Positions 23,879-35,299 of a stretch of 64,000 nucleotides of DNA are shown piece after piece; the first letter of the stretch is position 1; each line of letters begins with the position of its first letter. Both the position numbers and the translations under genes were made by a program. Below the pieces are notes generated by a model that did not search any database, was not told the DNA's origin, and saw only the letters and a program-made list of their open reading frames with translations. Origin of the DNA: Pascua guehoae (taxonomy: Eukaryota; Basidiomycota; Tremellomycetes; Trichosporonales; Trichosporonaceae); NCBI GenBank assembly GCA_001600415.1, contig BCJX01000001.1, forward strand, positions 3,214,104-3,278,103, read 5' to 3'.

Positions 23879-24563
23879 ACATGTGCATCTGTGTCTGGCG
23901 TAACGCAGTCGAAATGCTCCATCGCGGCAGCGCTTTGTTTGCGCTGCTGCTGGCCTTGTTGCCACAACTACCCCCCAACGTTCGTCTTCCAATCGCGCAA
24001 CCCCAACGTTCGTCTCCCCCCCTGGACAAAGCCCGTAGTCTTCCCATCACTCCCCATTTTGTCTCACCCTCTGCCCCCCCAACCCCCCCGGCCCCCCGCC
24101 CCCCCTCTCGTCCCCAACCGAATTGCCCCCGTCCTCGCCTCCGTCCCCTACCGAACCGCCCACCCCCATTCATGAACCACGCCCTCAGGCCGCGGCGTTA
24201 GATGCCAATGCCGCCTTCACTTTCGCTACCTCCCTTATTCTCGTCTTCATGCCCCGTTGACATTTGTACACTCGTTGACACTTGTACACGGAGCTGGTGT
24301 CGGCCTGCTGATTATGCATGAGCTTGATACCTTTAATGTTTGAGTCTGCTGGAGCAGGGCAGCGGTGCAGTTTGTGCAAGATGCGAAACGCGATGAATGT
24401 GAATGGCGCACACGCCACACCCAGGGCAATGTTTGGTTCCGCATGTGGGCCACACGCGTCGCGCGCCAAGTCTCAAACGTCAGTCACCCGGTCACCCACC
24501 ACTGCTCTGCGTTCCGACAAACAAACAACAAGCCATCATTCAGGCCACGACCTTGCCGTCGCA
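23879..24563. other. Intergenic region upstream of the MutY gene
   Basis: 685 bp between the stop of the cyclin-like gene and the chosen MutY start. C-rich DNA occupies 23970-24170. A frame upstream of the MutY ATG is open back to an in-frame ATG at 24318, so part of this could be coding if that start is used. Nothing else is recognisable. Confidence 0.5.
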
Positions 24564-27500
24564 ATGACACGCCCGGTGCGGAGCACACGCGCACGCATCC
24601 CCGTAGTGGAATCCACAGACACGGACACAGACACGAGCGACGCAGTGATCGTCATCTCAGACTCGGACTCGGACGACTTCCGCCCCTCGCGCGCGTCAAG
24701 GTCACGCTCGGCCCCGTCGCCCTCCTTGTCGCCGTCTCCTTGCTCTCCGTCGGCATCGGAGAGCGAGACGGAAGCGCGAGGGAAGAAGCGCAAACGCGGC
24801 CCTGGGAGAGTGGCCCGGGGAGCAATCAATGCGAAGGCCAAGGCGGGCACCGACAAAGGCAAGGCTACGAGCAGCAAGAGTGGAAAGGCCAATGGCGACG
24901 CGGATATCAACGATATCGAGGACTGGCGACCGCATGCGCCCGCGTACCATGATACCGAGCATGTGGTGGCGTGTCGGGACCGGCTGCTGGCGTGGTTTGA
25001 GGATGTGCGGTGAGTAAGCGACGGGGTGAAGGTGTAGGTAGGGGAGGTAATGGTTGGAGGGCTGCAGGAATGCTATGGGTCGAGGACTCTCGTCTTGGAG
25101 CGAGAGTGGACGCGCTGTCGGGGATGACAGCTGTAGAGGACGAGAACGGACATGCTCGGCTCATTTAATGCCCTCCAACACCTGGCAACTCTGTACCATG
25201 TTGAACAATGGCAGACGCGAGCCGACGCGGTCTTGTATTGTGCTCACAACTTGACCTGACCAAAGGCTGACAGCAGGGACGAACGCGGCATGCCGTGGCG
25301 GAAGCGATATGACCCCAGTCTGAGCATGGACGACAAAGGGCAGCGGGCGTACGAGGTGAGTTCTGTGCAAGGGTGGGGACCCAATGCGGTTGTGGTTGGC
25401 TTGGGTGTTGCTGGGCCTGATGTGGGCACGATGGGTTGGAGTCGCGTGTCCGAGTGCAGAGGTGCACGTAGCCTTGGTTGGCGGCTGCAGTCATCCAGTT
25501 GATCTGCTGGCCCATGACCCATGGACACGGCGGTTTGGTTGACGGGACTTGTGTCTCGCCTGTGGGCTGTACTCGTTCCCCCCTACTTCGTGCTCGTCAG
25601 CATCTCCACGATGCATATTCTCCCTCTCACCTTCTCTCCCTCCCTCCCTCTCCCTTTTCTCCATCCCTCCCCTTCCCCTCGTGACGCGCACGCACACCCC
25701 TAACCCCAGGTCTGGGTCTCCGAAGTCATGCTCCAACAAACCCAAGTCGCCACCGTCATTGCCTACTTTACCCGCTGGCTCGAGCGCTGGCCGACCCTCA
25801 CGTCCCTCGCAGCCGCGGACATTGAAGACGTGAATGCAGCCTGGAAGGGGCTGGGATACTACCGCCGCGCGGCGTCGCTCCTCGCCGGCGCACGTGCGGT
25901 CGCTTCCTCGCCGAAACACGCGGGACGCCTGCCTGCCGACCCCGAAGAGCTCGAGCGCGACATCCCCGGTGTGGGGCGGTATACTGCGGGCGCGATTGCG
26001 AGTATTGCCTATGGCGTGCGCGCGCCCATTGTGAGTGTGACTGGGGGGCTGACGACGTCGTGCAGACCTGAACATTGCTGACTGGGTTCTTTTCCGTCTT
26101 GCATTGTCCCCATTCTCGACTCCTATGCCACCACCAACCCACACCAACTCCGCCCAACTTCTCCACCCAACCCCAGGTCGACGGCAACATCCACCGCGTC
26201 CTCACCCGCCTCCTCGGCGTGCACGCCCCGCAAACTGCGCCCGAGACGGTCCGCTTTCTCTGGGCGGCGGCCGAGGCCCTCGTCGACGCCCTCCCCCGCG
26301 GCCTCAATAAGGGCATTGCTGGAGACTGGAACCAGGCGCTCATGGAGCTCGGCGCGACCGTGTGCCGCCCGGTGAATCCAGAGTGTGCTGCGTGCCCGCT
26401 CAAGGATGGGTGTAGGGCGTATGCTGAGGTGGGTACTGGGAAGTGACCGGAGGGGAGTAGGATCAGGTTTGGTTGCTGGGGGGGAACAGGAGGTCCTTTA
26501 CTGAGGAATAGGATATGGTGGTTGCGGAGCAGGCTGTCTGGAGCACGGAGGATGGCAAAGACCTACACCTGTGGAGTGAGCTGCGGAGAGGTGTACCTAG
26601 AGCATCTCTAGAGGACTAAAACGCTGCGGAGCGGGGCTACAAAGGTCGCGAGAAGAGTCGATAACCTGAGGCAAGCATGGCACAAGGGGCGCCGAAGTTT
26701 GTGGCTTGCCTGCCCGCTGTCCTGGCTGGAGCGACAGCTTTGCGAGCTTGGCAGGTTTGCTCCTGGGGCACACCCTGCCATCGTATGATCAGATCTCCCG
26801 TGGGGCGCAGGCAGGAAGGTCCGCGCGATCCCTCAGATCAAGAGCTCCAGATCCGTTAACATGGGCGTTTCAGCATGACATGACCCCAAATGGGATCGAG
26901 AGGACCCACCCAGGTTAGAAGACACCGCTAACCAGCCCAGCTCACAACACCGCCCCCGCCGCCCACAAGCGACACGTGTACCCTCTGCCACCCGATCCCC
27001 GCCGCCGATGGCGGCTCGGGCCCAACAATCCCGTCCGTCACGGTATTCCCTATGCGCAAGGTGAAAAAGGAGTCGCGGGTCGAGCACGAGGTCGTGTGCA
27101 TCACAGAGTGGCGGGGGCGGGATGGCGAGCGCATGTTTCTGTTTGTCAAGCGGCCCGAGAAGGGTGAGTTGTGTGGAGCGTGGGCGTTGAATGCGAGGTA
27201 CAGGCAGTGCCCGTGGGTGCGATACAAGCGTGTCTGTATGCCTACCACTGGTGTTGAGTGCGAGGTACAGCCAGTGCCTGTGGGTGCCACGTATGAGTGT
27301 CTGGATGTCTGCATGGTGAAAGTGCTTCTCGAAACAGCACGGCGTGGACATCCTTTTGCGGTCTTTGTGCCTCTTGGCGTCCCATCCCCCATTCCCTTCC
27401 ACTCCTTGCCTCTCCCAACCTTGGCATGCTGACCACCCTACGCACCCGCATTCACTGACACCTTCCAGGCCTCCTAGCCGGCCTCTTTGAACCGCCCACC

Positions 27501-28046
27501 ACTCCTGTCCCGCTCTCCGCGGCACCCAACGCACGCCTCTCCGCAGCCACCGACCACCTCGCCACACTCATCCCCGACCACGCATCCATGGACAACATGA
27601 CACATACACCCTCCACGGCCGTCGCCCACATCTTCTCCCACATCAACATGACCTACCACGTCCAGCACCTCGTCCTGTCCTCGGACTCGGAAACACCGCC
27701 CCTCCCAGCCCCCGGTAAGCGGGCAAAGTGGCTCACGCCCGCCGAGACGACAGACGCGACGGTCGGGACGGGCGTGAAAAAGTGCTGGGCCGCAGTGTTT
27801 GGCGCCTGGGGCGTGTTTGAGCCCGGCCAGGTGAAGGGGCAGGCGCAGGTAAAGGGCACGAAGCGGAAGTCGAGCACCGCTGGTCAGGTCAAGGCCAAGA
27901 CCAACGCCAAGTCGGCAGTCAAGGCAGAAGCCGACGGTACCGCCGAACCAGATGCTATCCTCCCTAGGAGATCCACACCCAGGGCCAAGGCCAAGGACGC
28001 CAGACCGGGCAAGCAGATGTTGCTGTCGGCGTTTCTCGCAAAGTAG
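24564..28046 (+). CDS. MYH1: Adenine DNA glycosylase (MutY homologue)
   Basis: Removes adenine mispaired with 8-oxoguanine (base excision repair, nucleus and possibly mitochondria). Six exons join in phase: 24564-25009, 25277-25355, 25710-26030, 26177-26428, 26941-27163 and 27469-28046, about 632 aa. Landmarks in order: RGMPWRK; VSEVMLQQTQV with the catalytic Glu; helix-hairpin-helix LERDIPGVGRYTAGAI; VDGNIHRVLTRL with the catalytic Asp; WNQALMELGA; and the iron-sulphur loop C-x6-C-x2-C-x5-C (CRPVNPECAACPLKDGC). A CxxC (CTLC) linker follows, then the NUDIX-like 8-oxoG recognition domain (VTVFPMRK ... RPEKGLLAGLFEPP). The C terminus ends KQMLLSAFLAK, which fits a PCNA-interacting box (QxxLxxFL) at the protein end. 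The N terminus is Ser/Asp-rich with basic patches. An in-frame ATG at 24318 would add 82 residues. Confidence 0.93.
27181..27320 (+). repeat. Tandem duplication inside MutY intron 5
   Basis: Two diverged copies of a unit of about 66 bases lie next to each other (about 27184-27249 and 27250-27318), sharing GTTGA(A/G)TGCGAGGTACAG and CAGTGCC(C/T)GTGGGTGC. They lie wholly within the intron 27164-27468. Confidence 0.75.
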
Positions 28047-28129
28047 CGCGCGAAGGGGATAGCATAGCAGGCTGCCAGAGGTGGTACTTGTGGCGCGTAA
28101 TAGAGTGGGCATGGGATACATCTCCTAGC

Positions 28130-28171
28130 CCAAAGCTGAGGATGCAAAGCTGAGGATGCAAAGCTGAGGAT
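28130..28171 (+). repeat. 14-bp tandem repeat, three copies
   Basis: GCTGAGGATGCAAA occurs three times head to tail; the last copy is truncated. It follows the MutY stop by about 85 bases and may fall in its 3' UTR. Confidence 0.9.
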
Positions 28172-28341
28172 GGCCATCTTGTTCTAAGAGCACAGACACT
28201 GCCACCACTTGGACAACTTCACATTTGGACTTTGCACTCCAGTAGAGCGTGTTCACGCTGTACAGATGCATCTCCCAGACACTCGACTGGTTTGTGGTTA
28301 TGCGCTATGGCTAGCAAGTAGCTCTACGCAGAGCAGCTCGG

Positions 28342-28397
28342 GGCTAGGAGCTACGAGCTACGAGCTACAAGCTACGAGCTATGCGCTACGAGCAACA
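28342..28397 (+). repeat. GAGCTAC 7-mer tandem repeat
   Basis: Imperfect tandem copies of (G)AGCTACG with A/G variants over about 55 bases. AGCT inside the unit is palindromic. Function unknown. Confidence 0.85.
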
Positions 28398-29000
28398 AGG
28401 GGTCCCTAGGCCGGTCTCCGAGCTGTCCCACCCTCTGGGACCCAATTCCACAGCAGTGTCGAAGTGACTGAACAAGTGCGCTCCGACCCCTTGCCAATAC
28501 CCCGCGCCTTGGCACGAGGTAGCGCGTTCTGCCACAATGGTAGCCGTAGTATACCATGGCACGCGTGTCCGGGCCTGCAATCACCCGATGGCCCCGAGCG
28601 CGTACAATCCCATCTCCCGGTCGGATACCGGGGGCACCGTGCTCGTGTCGTGCCGTATCCCCCGCGCATGGTATCGCACACGCACATGGCCGCCGAGCCA
28701 CCTAGCACCGGCGGTGGAAAGAAGCATGGTCGGTGCAATGGGCTATGCTGGCGTCTCCGCTTGCGTACGGATCCAAGGTGCGGGCGGGGCATGTATGCGG
28801 CGTCGGGTTTGTGGTTTCTAGTGTCCGTGTCCGTATCGGGGAGTTGGCGGGGCAAGTCGGTGAAATCTCGGCAAGTAGCGTCCACCCGGCCAACCTGGCG
28901 CCGTCCGGCGATCGGTGACCGGCGACAATGGAATTGGCCGAGTGCGCGCCGACCGACACGCGCGGAGCGTTGGTGGAGCGCGTGGGTATAACTAGCACCA

Positions 29001-30560
29001 ATGCATCTGGGCATTCTTGCGTTCTCGAAACAAGGTCGTACATCAGCATCACCTACGCTCGCCAAACTTGCCACTCCCCCTCCCCTCAACCAGATCCCCC
29101 ACACCTCAACCCCCCCCCCACTCGTCACGCACATCTACACGGCCGACCCGTCGGCGCACGTCTTCAACGGCCGCATCTACATCTACCCGTCGCACGACCG
29201 CGAGACGGAAATCGGCTTCAACGACAATGGCGACCAGTACGACATGGTCGACTACCATGTCCTCTCGCTCGACTCGATCGGCGGGCAGGTGACGGACCAC
29301 GGCGTCGCGCTGTCCGTCGAGGATGTGGCGTGGGCCGAAAAGCAGATGTGGGCGCCGGATGCGGCCGAGAAGGGGGGGAAGTATTATTTGTACTTTCCCG
29401 CGAGGGGGTATGATGGTGAGTCGTGCGTCCGTTGAGTCTTGGGGGTCCCCGCGGGGGGGGGGGGGGGACTAGGAGGCGTGTGAAACGGGGACGGGTGGTT
29501 GGGGCGCGGGGTGGGGGGCGGGGCTGGATGGAGAGGGGCGTGGGGCGGAGCGAGGACAGACTGGTGGATTGCTGGCTGTGGATTGCAGGCTACGTCGAAC
29601 CGCTGCCGTGCGCCGCATTGCAGCCCCACAGTCTAGAATCTAGAAGCCTGGCTTTGCTGGTGCTGGAGCGTCCTGGGTATGGCCGTTCGCGTGTGGCCGA
29701 GCGAGCAGTGTACGCCGAGGTCTTGATGGGCCATTGTGTCTTCCCGCGGCCTCGGCTGGTGACAGCTGACGGGTCGTGCCAGGACTCGCGTCCGCGACCA
29801 ATCTCACACTGAACCTTTCCAACCACTCCCACTCCTCCCCCAACTCCTACCCCCAACAAACACTCACAACCCACCCCCGACGTCCCCGCTGACTCCAGGC
29901 ATCTTCCGCATCGGCGTCGCCGTCAGCGACAAGCCCGAGGGCCCCTTTACGCCGCAGCCCCAGGCCATCAAGGGGAGCTTCAGCATCGACCCGGCGTCGT
30001 TTGTGGACACGGACGGCGCCGCGTACCTGTACTTTGGCGGTCTGTGGGGCGGGCAGCTGCAGCACTACAACGCCGACGGGAGCGAGTACGACGCCAGCGC
30101 GGCGCCCGAGCGGAGCGGGGCGGGGGAAATCGCACAGGGTCCCCGTGTCGCGCGCCTGCGCGACGACATGCTCGAGTTTGCCGAGCCCGTGCGTGAGATT
30201 TCCATTGTGGACGCCGAGGGCAAGCCGATCGCGGCCGACGACCACGAGCGGCGCTTCTTCGAGGCGGCGTGGTGCCACAAGCGCGGCGACGTCTACTACT
30301 TTTCATACTCTACGGGCGACACACACCTCCTCGCGTACGCTACGGGGTCGAGCCCCTATGGGCCGTTCACGTACCAGGGCACCATCCTCGAGCCCGTTGT
30401 CGGGTGGACGACGCACCACTCGATTGCAGAGTTTGAGGGCAAGACGTACCTGTTTTACCACGACTGCGAGCTGAGCAAGGGCGTAGACCACCTGCGGTCC
30501 GTCAAGGTGCGCGAGATTCACTATGACGACGAGGGGAGGATTATCAAGCAGACGCCATGA
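29001..30560 (+). CDS. Glycoside hydrolase family 43 enzyme, intracellular type
   Basis: Probably hydrolyses arabinofuranosyl or xylosyl linkages (five-bladed beta-propeller GH43). Two exons, 29001-29415 and 29899-30560, join in phase to about 358 aa. Catalytic landmarks: Asp in YTADPSAHVFNGRIYIYPSHD; the WAPD motif (pKa-tuning Asp); and the acid Glu in RRFFEAAWCHKRG. Further family blocks are FRIGVAVSDKPEGPF, DPASFVDTDGAAYLYFGG, VGWTTHHSI and YLFYHD. No signal peptide is seen, so the enzyme is likely cytosolic and acts on imported oligosaccharides. The exact start is uncertain: the first residues (MHLGILAFSKQ) look unlike family members, and a short intron ending at the AACCAG near 29094 is possible. 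The 483-nt intron contains a 15-base G run. Confidence 0.88.
29453..29467 (+). repeat. (G)15 homopolymer in the GH43 intron
   Basis: Fifteen G on the coding strand just after the donor of the GH43 intron, unlike the other long runs in the window, which are C on the coding strand. Confidence 0.9.
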
Positions 30561-30769
30561 GCAAAGAGAGGAAGGTCGATGATATGCGAGGGCATGGCGA
30601 GGTCGTGCCCCTTTGGAAAAGTGATAGTATGTAACATTGCACAAGTACGGGATGCTAGAATGCTAGCCTGGGACGACGGGATGCAGCTTTCCACCCATTG
30701 CTCAAGAGTGTTCCAGCTGCTGCTCGTTTCATGCCCCGTCACCTCTCACCGTGGTCCAGTCCATGGCGG

Positions 30770-31140
30770 CCTACTTACGTCCCTAACCTCATCTCGCCCG
30801 GCGTCGGTGGACGACGGCGACGTGTTGGCCGTGTTTGAGGACGCCAACGGCGGTTTTGATCTCGCCAATCACCTCTCTGAGGCCGTGTGTAATCGTACAC
30901 GCTCTCAGCCGCGTTCCCAGCGACATGTTCATGGAGCGAATCCGCCGAGATGCCCTCTCGACGGGTATTTGGGATACCTTTTGGGTATCGGGATCGCGCG
31001 GCTTCGTGGTGCTACTGTACTAGACCGTGCACGCCTCGAACACGCTCGCGCGAGTTGGCCGCGAGCTCGTCGAGCGTCTCAAGAATATTGCACACGTGGT
31101 AACTCTGGGCAGCCTGCCGGGTTCTCCATTGCATCGGTGA
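30770..31140 (+). pseudogene. Decayed protein-coding remnant, unknown family
   Basis: The sequence reads like protein in two frames. One frame gives VDDGDVLAVFEDANGGF then DLANHL. After a shift near 30.88 kb the next frame gives HALSRVPSDMFMERIRRDAL then STGIWDTFWVSGSRGFVVLLY, a TAG stop at 31021, and in the same frame TVHASNTLARVGRELVERLK then NIAHVVTLG. The composition, with regular charged helices, is much more protein-like than the surrounding frames. The frameshift plus in-frame stop suggest a dead copy of a gene located elsewhere. I do not recognise the family. An unannotated intron could explain the shift but not easily the stop. Confidence 0.5.
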
Positions 31141-31339
31141 GCATGAGCCAGATTTGCACGTCGCGTGCATAGGTATGGGTCTGGTGGGTACAGAAAGCAA
31201 GGGTTGCGACCCTGCAACTACTGCAAACTCGTCATACCCACAGAGTACATGCCTCATTCTATGTTGGACTTAGTACCATGGCTCAGAGTACGGAAACGGC
31301 TATGGGACGTGGCTATGAACCCACAGTCGGAGGCCATGC

Positions 31340-31445
31340 CATGACGCGTCTGGTCTCGACTACGCGTCTAAAGTAGTCTCGGCGACGCGTCTACAGTAGT
31401 TTCGACGACGCGTCTAGTCTCGACGACGCGTCTAGTCTCGACTAC
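31340..31445 (+). repeat. Tandem repeat carrying five ACGCGTCT elements
   Basis: An imperfect unit of about 18-22 bases built from ACGCGTCT plus AGTCTCGAC-like spacer is repeated about five times. ACGCGT is also the core of the fungal MCB (MBF-binding) element, so it could be either a simple satellite or a binding-site array. Confidence 0.8.
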
Positions 31446-32083
31446 GTTGCAGCAGCATGCACGTGTTGCCACCGCCGAACCGACAGCCCCGCAGGAACGT
31501 AGTCTAGCGAGACCGAAACGGTCCCTCGGAGCGTCGCCGTTTCCGATAAGTCGATACGGGGCAGTCGCTGGTCGCGTGAGTGGCATGGCATGGTTGCCGA
31601 TGTGCACTCGCCGAGGCCCGATCCAAATCGATGGGATTGGCGTGGGCGACTCGAGGCCCACGCAACGGCTCTCGTAACACACATGCATGCGGTACACTTG
31701 AACTCGTGTCAGTCAGTGACAAACTCTCAGACTCAAGACGTTGTTTTCAGTCATCTACCCCCAACTGAGTTTTGGCCCATGACAGACCCATGGAGTCTGA
31801 ACCCCATGACGTCAGTACAACAACCTCATCCCCAGACAATCATGGCCCCCCAAGTCGTCTCCATCCTCGCTTGTCAGCATCGGCGATTCCGACTCGGATC
31901 CAACGTCGCTTGCTCGTCTGCGTCTGCGATCGAGCAAATTGGCCGACACTCTCAGCATCCGTTGAGCCTCGCTAGCCTCGGCGACTCGGCACCTGGGAAG
32001 CTAGTAGTGCAGCGATAAAAGAGCATGGCCGAGGTTGCAACGTCGCCATCTCCCACATCCAGATCATCTGCTCATTCTTAGCC

Positions 32084-32631
<548 letters not shown>

Positions 32632-33091
32632 GTCGGGCTCGGGAGGCGGGGGGGGGGGGGGTGTTGGGGTGGGAGCTTATGCCAGCTTTGACTGTCCGGC
32701 GTGCGAGGTCGCGCGTGATGCCTAGTGAAGTGACCAAATGGACGAAAACGGCTGGTACTGTATGGGGTGTAGTACGGAAGACGAGACGATGCTACCGAGA
32801 AGAGGTTGGCCAGTGCCCAGTGACCACGCAACTCGACTAGGGCTGGGTTACAGCGTTTGTAGGGCGTCTATGCCACCGGGTCTGTCGTCGCTGGACGGGC
32901 AGGAGAGCGATAAAGGGCGGCGCGGGTTCAGGCCCCTTCATGCTGCATGCTACCTCGACCACCCTCCAAAAGACACAGACCTGTACCCACGCATGCATGG
33001 CGGTGAGCAAAAATATTGGGTGGGGGCAGTTCATCATGTCCTCCGTACCATGCCCGAAGCAGTGCCCAACTGACCTCAAAGACAGAAGGGG

Positions 33092-33181
33092 CATGGCTAG
33101 GATCCGAACGCGCGCCCCCCGGAGCAGGGGACACCCGAAAGTGCAATGGGCGTCTTCACCGTTAGGCCACCCGTCCGATGA
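33092..33181 (-). pseudogene. tRNA-like remnant (A and B boxes kept)
   Basis: Minus strand: an A-box-like TGGCCTAACGGTGAAGACGC is followed by a B-box-like GTTCGGATCC, then CCTAG plus CCATGCC, which look like a T-stem 3' side and an acceptor 3' side. The 5' partners (CTAGG and GGCATGG) are missing, and the anticodon arm does not fold into a 7-base loop. I read it as a decayed or chimeric tRNA gene. Confidence 0.45.
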
Positions 33182-33230
33182 AAATGCATCCACTTCACAT
33201 AATCTTAATGGTTTTCCCAACGCAGATTTT

Positions 33231-33265
33231 TGGTGACTTCAAAGGGAATCGAACGCCGTGCATGC
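33231..33265 (-). pseudogene. Second tRNA 3'-half-like remnant
   Basis: Minus strand: GGCGTTCGATTCCC (B-box-like) followed by CCCTTTGAAGTCACC resembles a T arm plus acceptor 3' strand. No matching 5' half is found within about 80 bases. It lies about 70 bases from the previous remnant, on the same strand. Confidence 0.35.
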
Positions 33266-34062
33266 TATCGTGGCGCGTGGCGGGGATGCATGGGGGTGTA
33301 CCAATGTAACTGTCATGTGTGCAAGGTGGGCTGCCTATTGGTTTCGTAGTCGCTGCCCTGGGCAATGCGGCCTGAATCCAATTCCTTGCAGCAAGCATGG
33401 TTGCCGAGATGCTGATAGCGATGACTAGTGCACACGTCTACAGGTGTGTCCGCAAAGTCGAGACTGCCACTGTGAGCTCTGTCCAGTCCAAGTTGCACAT
33501 GGGGGCTCTCTAGACCAATGCAATGGCATGGCAAGTGGACACACACATGTTCCCTACAGTACAGTACACGACTGTTCTATCCCACATGTCCTGGGTGCGC
33601 CCTCTTGACACCCGGCGCGTGCCCAAGCTTAATGTGGTCCTCTCATGACTTTTTCGGACACACCTGTACCTGCGAATGCGAATACCGCCATGTCAAGCAG
33701 AGAACGCGCGAACGCGAGTGTAGTGAATGGGTTGCATGAGAGGTGGGCGCAATGGACGCAAGCAACATGGAGGTGAGGAGCCCCCCTTGTACAGAGCTCG
33801 GGACCGGCTGCAGCTCGAGGCGTCCGAGGGCGAGTCTCGGCGGTTGCCAGCAACCTCACAGTGCCGGTGCATCAAACATTGAAGAGAACGATGCCTGGCT
33901 CGTGATCGCGCCCGCGAGGACCGGCTAGGGTGGTACTATCCTTGACACCTGTGCGCGTAACGAATGGCGAGGGTCTGACTGTACAGTGGCCCGACAGAAA
34001 GGTTGCTTCTTGGCTCACCGCACGAGTGCTTAAGACCAAGTCTCGGTTGTTCTGCATCGCGA

Positions 34063-34121
34063 TGGCAGATCTCTCGCGATATTGCAGATGCCTCGCAATA
34101 TGGCAGATACCTCACGGTATG
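34063..34121 (+). repeat. 19-bp tandem repeat, three copies
   Basis: Three imperfect copies of a unit like GCAGATRCCTCGCAATATG lie in tandem. They lie in gene-free DNA; role unknown. Confidence 0.75.
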
Positions 34122-35299
34122 GGCGTGGCACGACGTAAGTAACGGCCGTCACAACCTTGGGCTGCCACTGTAGTAGCAGAGCGTATGCGCAGGAGCCGCC
34201 ACGAGCATTGAGACTAGCACAAACTGTCCAGCAAGTGGTGGCGGTACGGCTGGCCGGGCATCTTTTCCCTCGGTCCCTAGCTTGAGACTTGTCAAAAGCG
34301 CAGTTGTTAACGACTGAGCTGGTAGCAACAATGTCCTCTGTTATGACGAGTACGACCATTGTGACACGTCCCCTCCACGTCCTTTCTGGCCGTGCCTTCT
34401 CGCAGCATGCCAGTTCTGAACGCTGATAACGATAGTGACACCGGGTTAGTAACAGAAGTCAGGAGAATGCGCCTCCCGTGCGTCGACCCCTGGGTGGTGA
34501 TGGGTCAACTGCGGCGCAGCACACTAGTGGCGGCAACCAAAATAGTGTCTGGATGAACTGCGGGGGGCCAGCGGTAGGAGAATTAGAATTAGGCGGGGTT
34601 GGCTTGGCGAACGCGGATGTTGCTACGTGTGCGTACTCTAGTTGGTGTCAGAGCAACAAGGGCAGCGGCATATGAAAGCCCAGGTACGGAGCGGTATGGT
34701 CGTGGTAGGTGGTGCGTGGTGGATGACGAGAGGTGTTTGAAACGCTCCAACAGACTCCTGTCTTCTTGGCAATGACGTGATAATAGTCACCCTGCGGTGT
34801 GACGCTAGGGGGAAACGCGCGCGCAAGAAAAAGCACAGCCATGGCTGTTTCGGGCGTCCGTCCCCGCCGCCGCCCCCCAAATGTGCGCCACTGGGCAGCC
34901 ACTAGCCACTGGGCTCCACTACTCTGTCCAGCTGCTGCACTGCCCCTCCCTGGGTGCACGCACGGGCATTAAGCATAAGCTTTGAGCGGCGCATCGAGGC
35001 AACAATCCAAAGAACACCACAGTTGGACACGGGGCGCGCGGATAACAGCCCTTGGGTTCGGGTCCAGACCTTTTGTAGAGATCTGCACGGCACTGCACTG
35101 GGTACAGCACACCATGCCACATAATTCATCCGTCTCAACCGACTCGTCTCCTCTACTCTCATCTGTTCTCCTCTCCTCTCGTCGACACTCCAGGTACCCC
35201 ACCAACACCGACAAACCACCACAGGCATCGACTCAACCCGACCTTTGTGTGCCTCTCGCCCCTCTCACCCTCGCGACCCGTTGCTCCCTCGTCACCACC

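Larger units (their letters stand above)
28047..29000. other. Intergenic region with two short tandem repeats
   Basis: 954 bp between MutY and the GH43 gene. About 28130-28170 holds three copies of a 14-base unit (GCTGAGGATGCAAA). About 28345-28395 holds several copies of a GAGCTAC-type 7-mer. A TATAACTA sequence lies near 28985, just before the GH43 start. No convincing gene is seen. Confidence 0.6.
30561..32083. other. Intergenic region between GH43 and cupin
   Basis: About 1.5 kb with no intact gene. It contains a decayed coding stretch at 30770-31140 and a GACGCGTCT tandem repeat at 31340-31445 (both listed separately). The remainder shows only short, unconvincing frames. Confidence 0.6.
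32632..35299. other. Gene-poor region with tRNA remnants
   Basis: About 2.7 kb without an intact protein gene. It starts with a 14-base G run (32648-32661). It contains two tRNA-like remnants near 33.1 and 33.25 kb and a 19-bp tandem repeat near 34.06-34.12 kb. Pyrimidine-rich DNA at 35130-35299 is the probable promoter and leader of the glycosyltransferase gene. Confidence 0.6.

Noticed and set aside
28130..28397. Possible CRISPR-like array
   Set aside because: Units are 7 and 14 bp, directly abutting and without unique spacers, and the genome is eukaryotic. These are ordinary microsatellites or minisatellites.
28464..28991. A 175-codon plus-strand frame before the GH43 gene
   Set aside because: Composition is random (Arg/Trp/Ser-rich), overlapping frames on both strands are equally open, and no motif is present.
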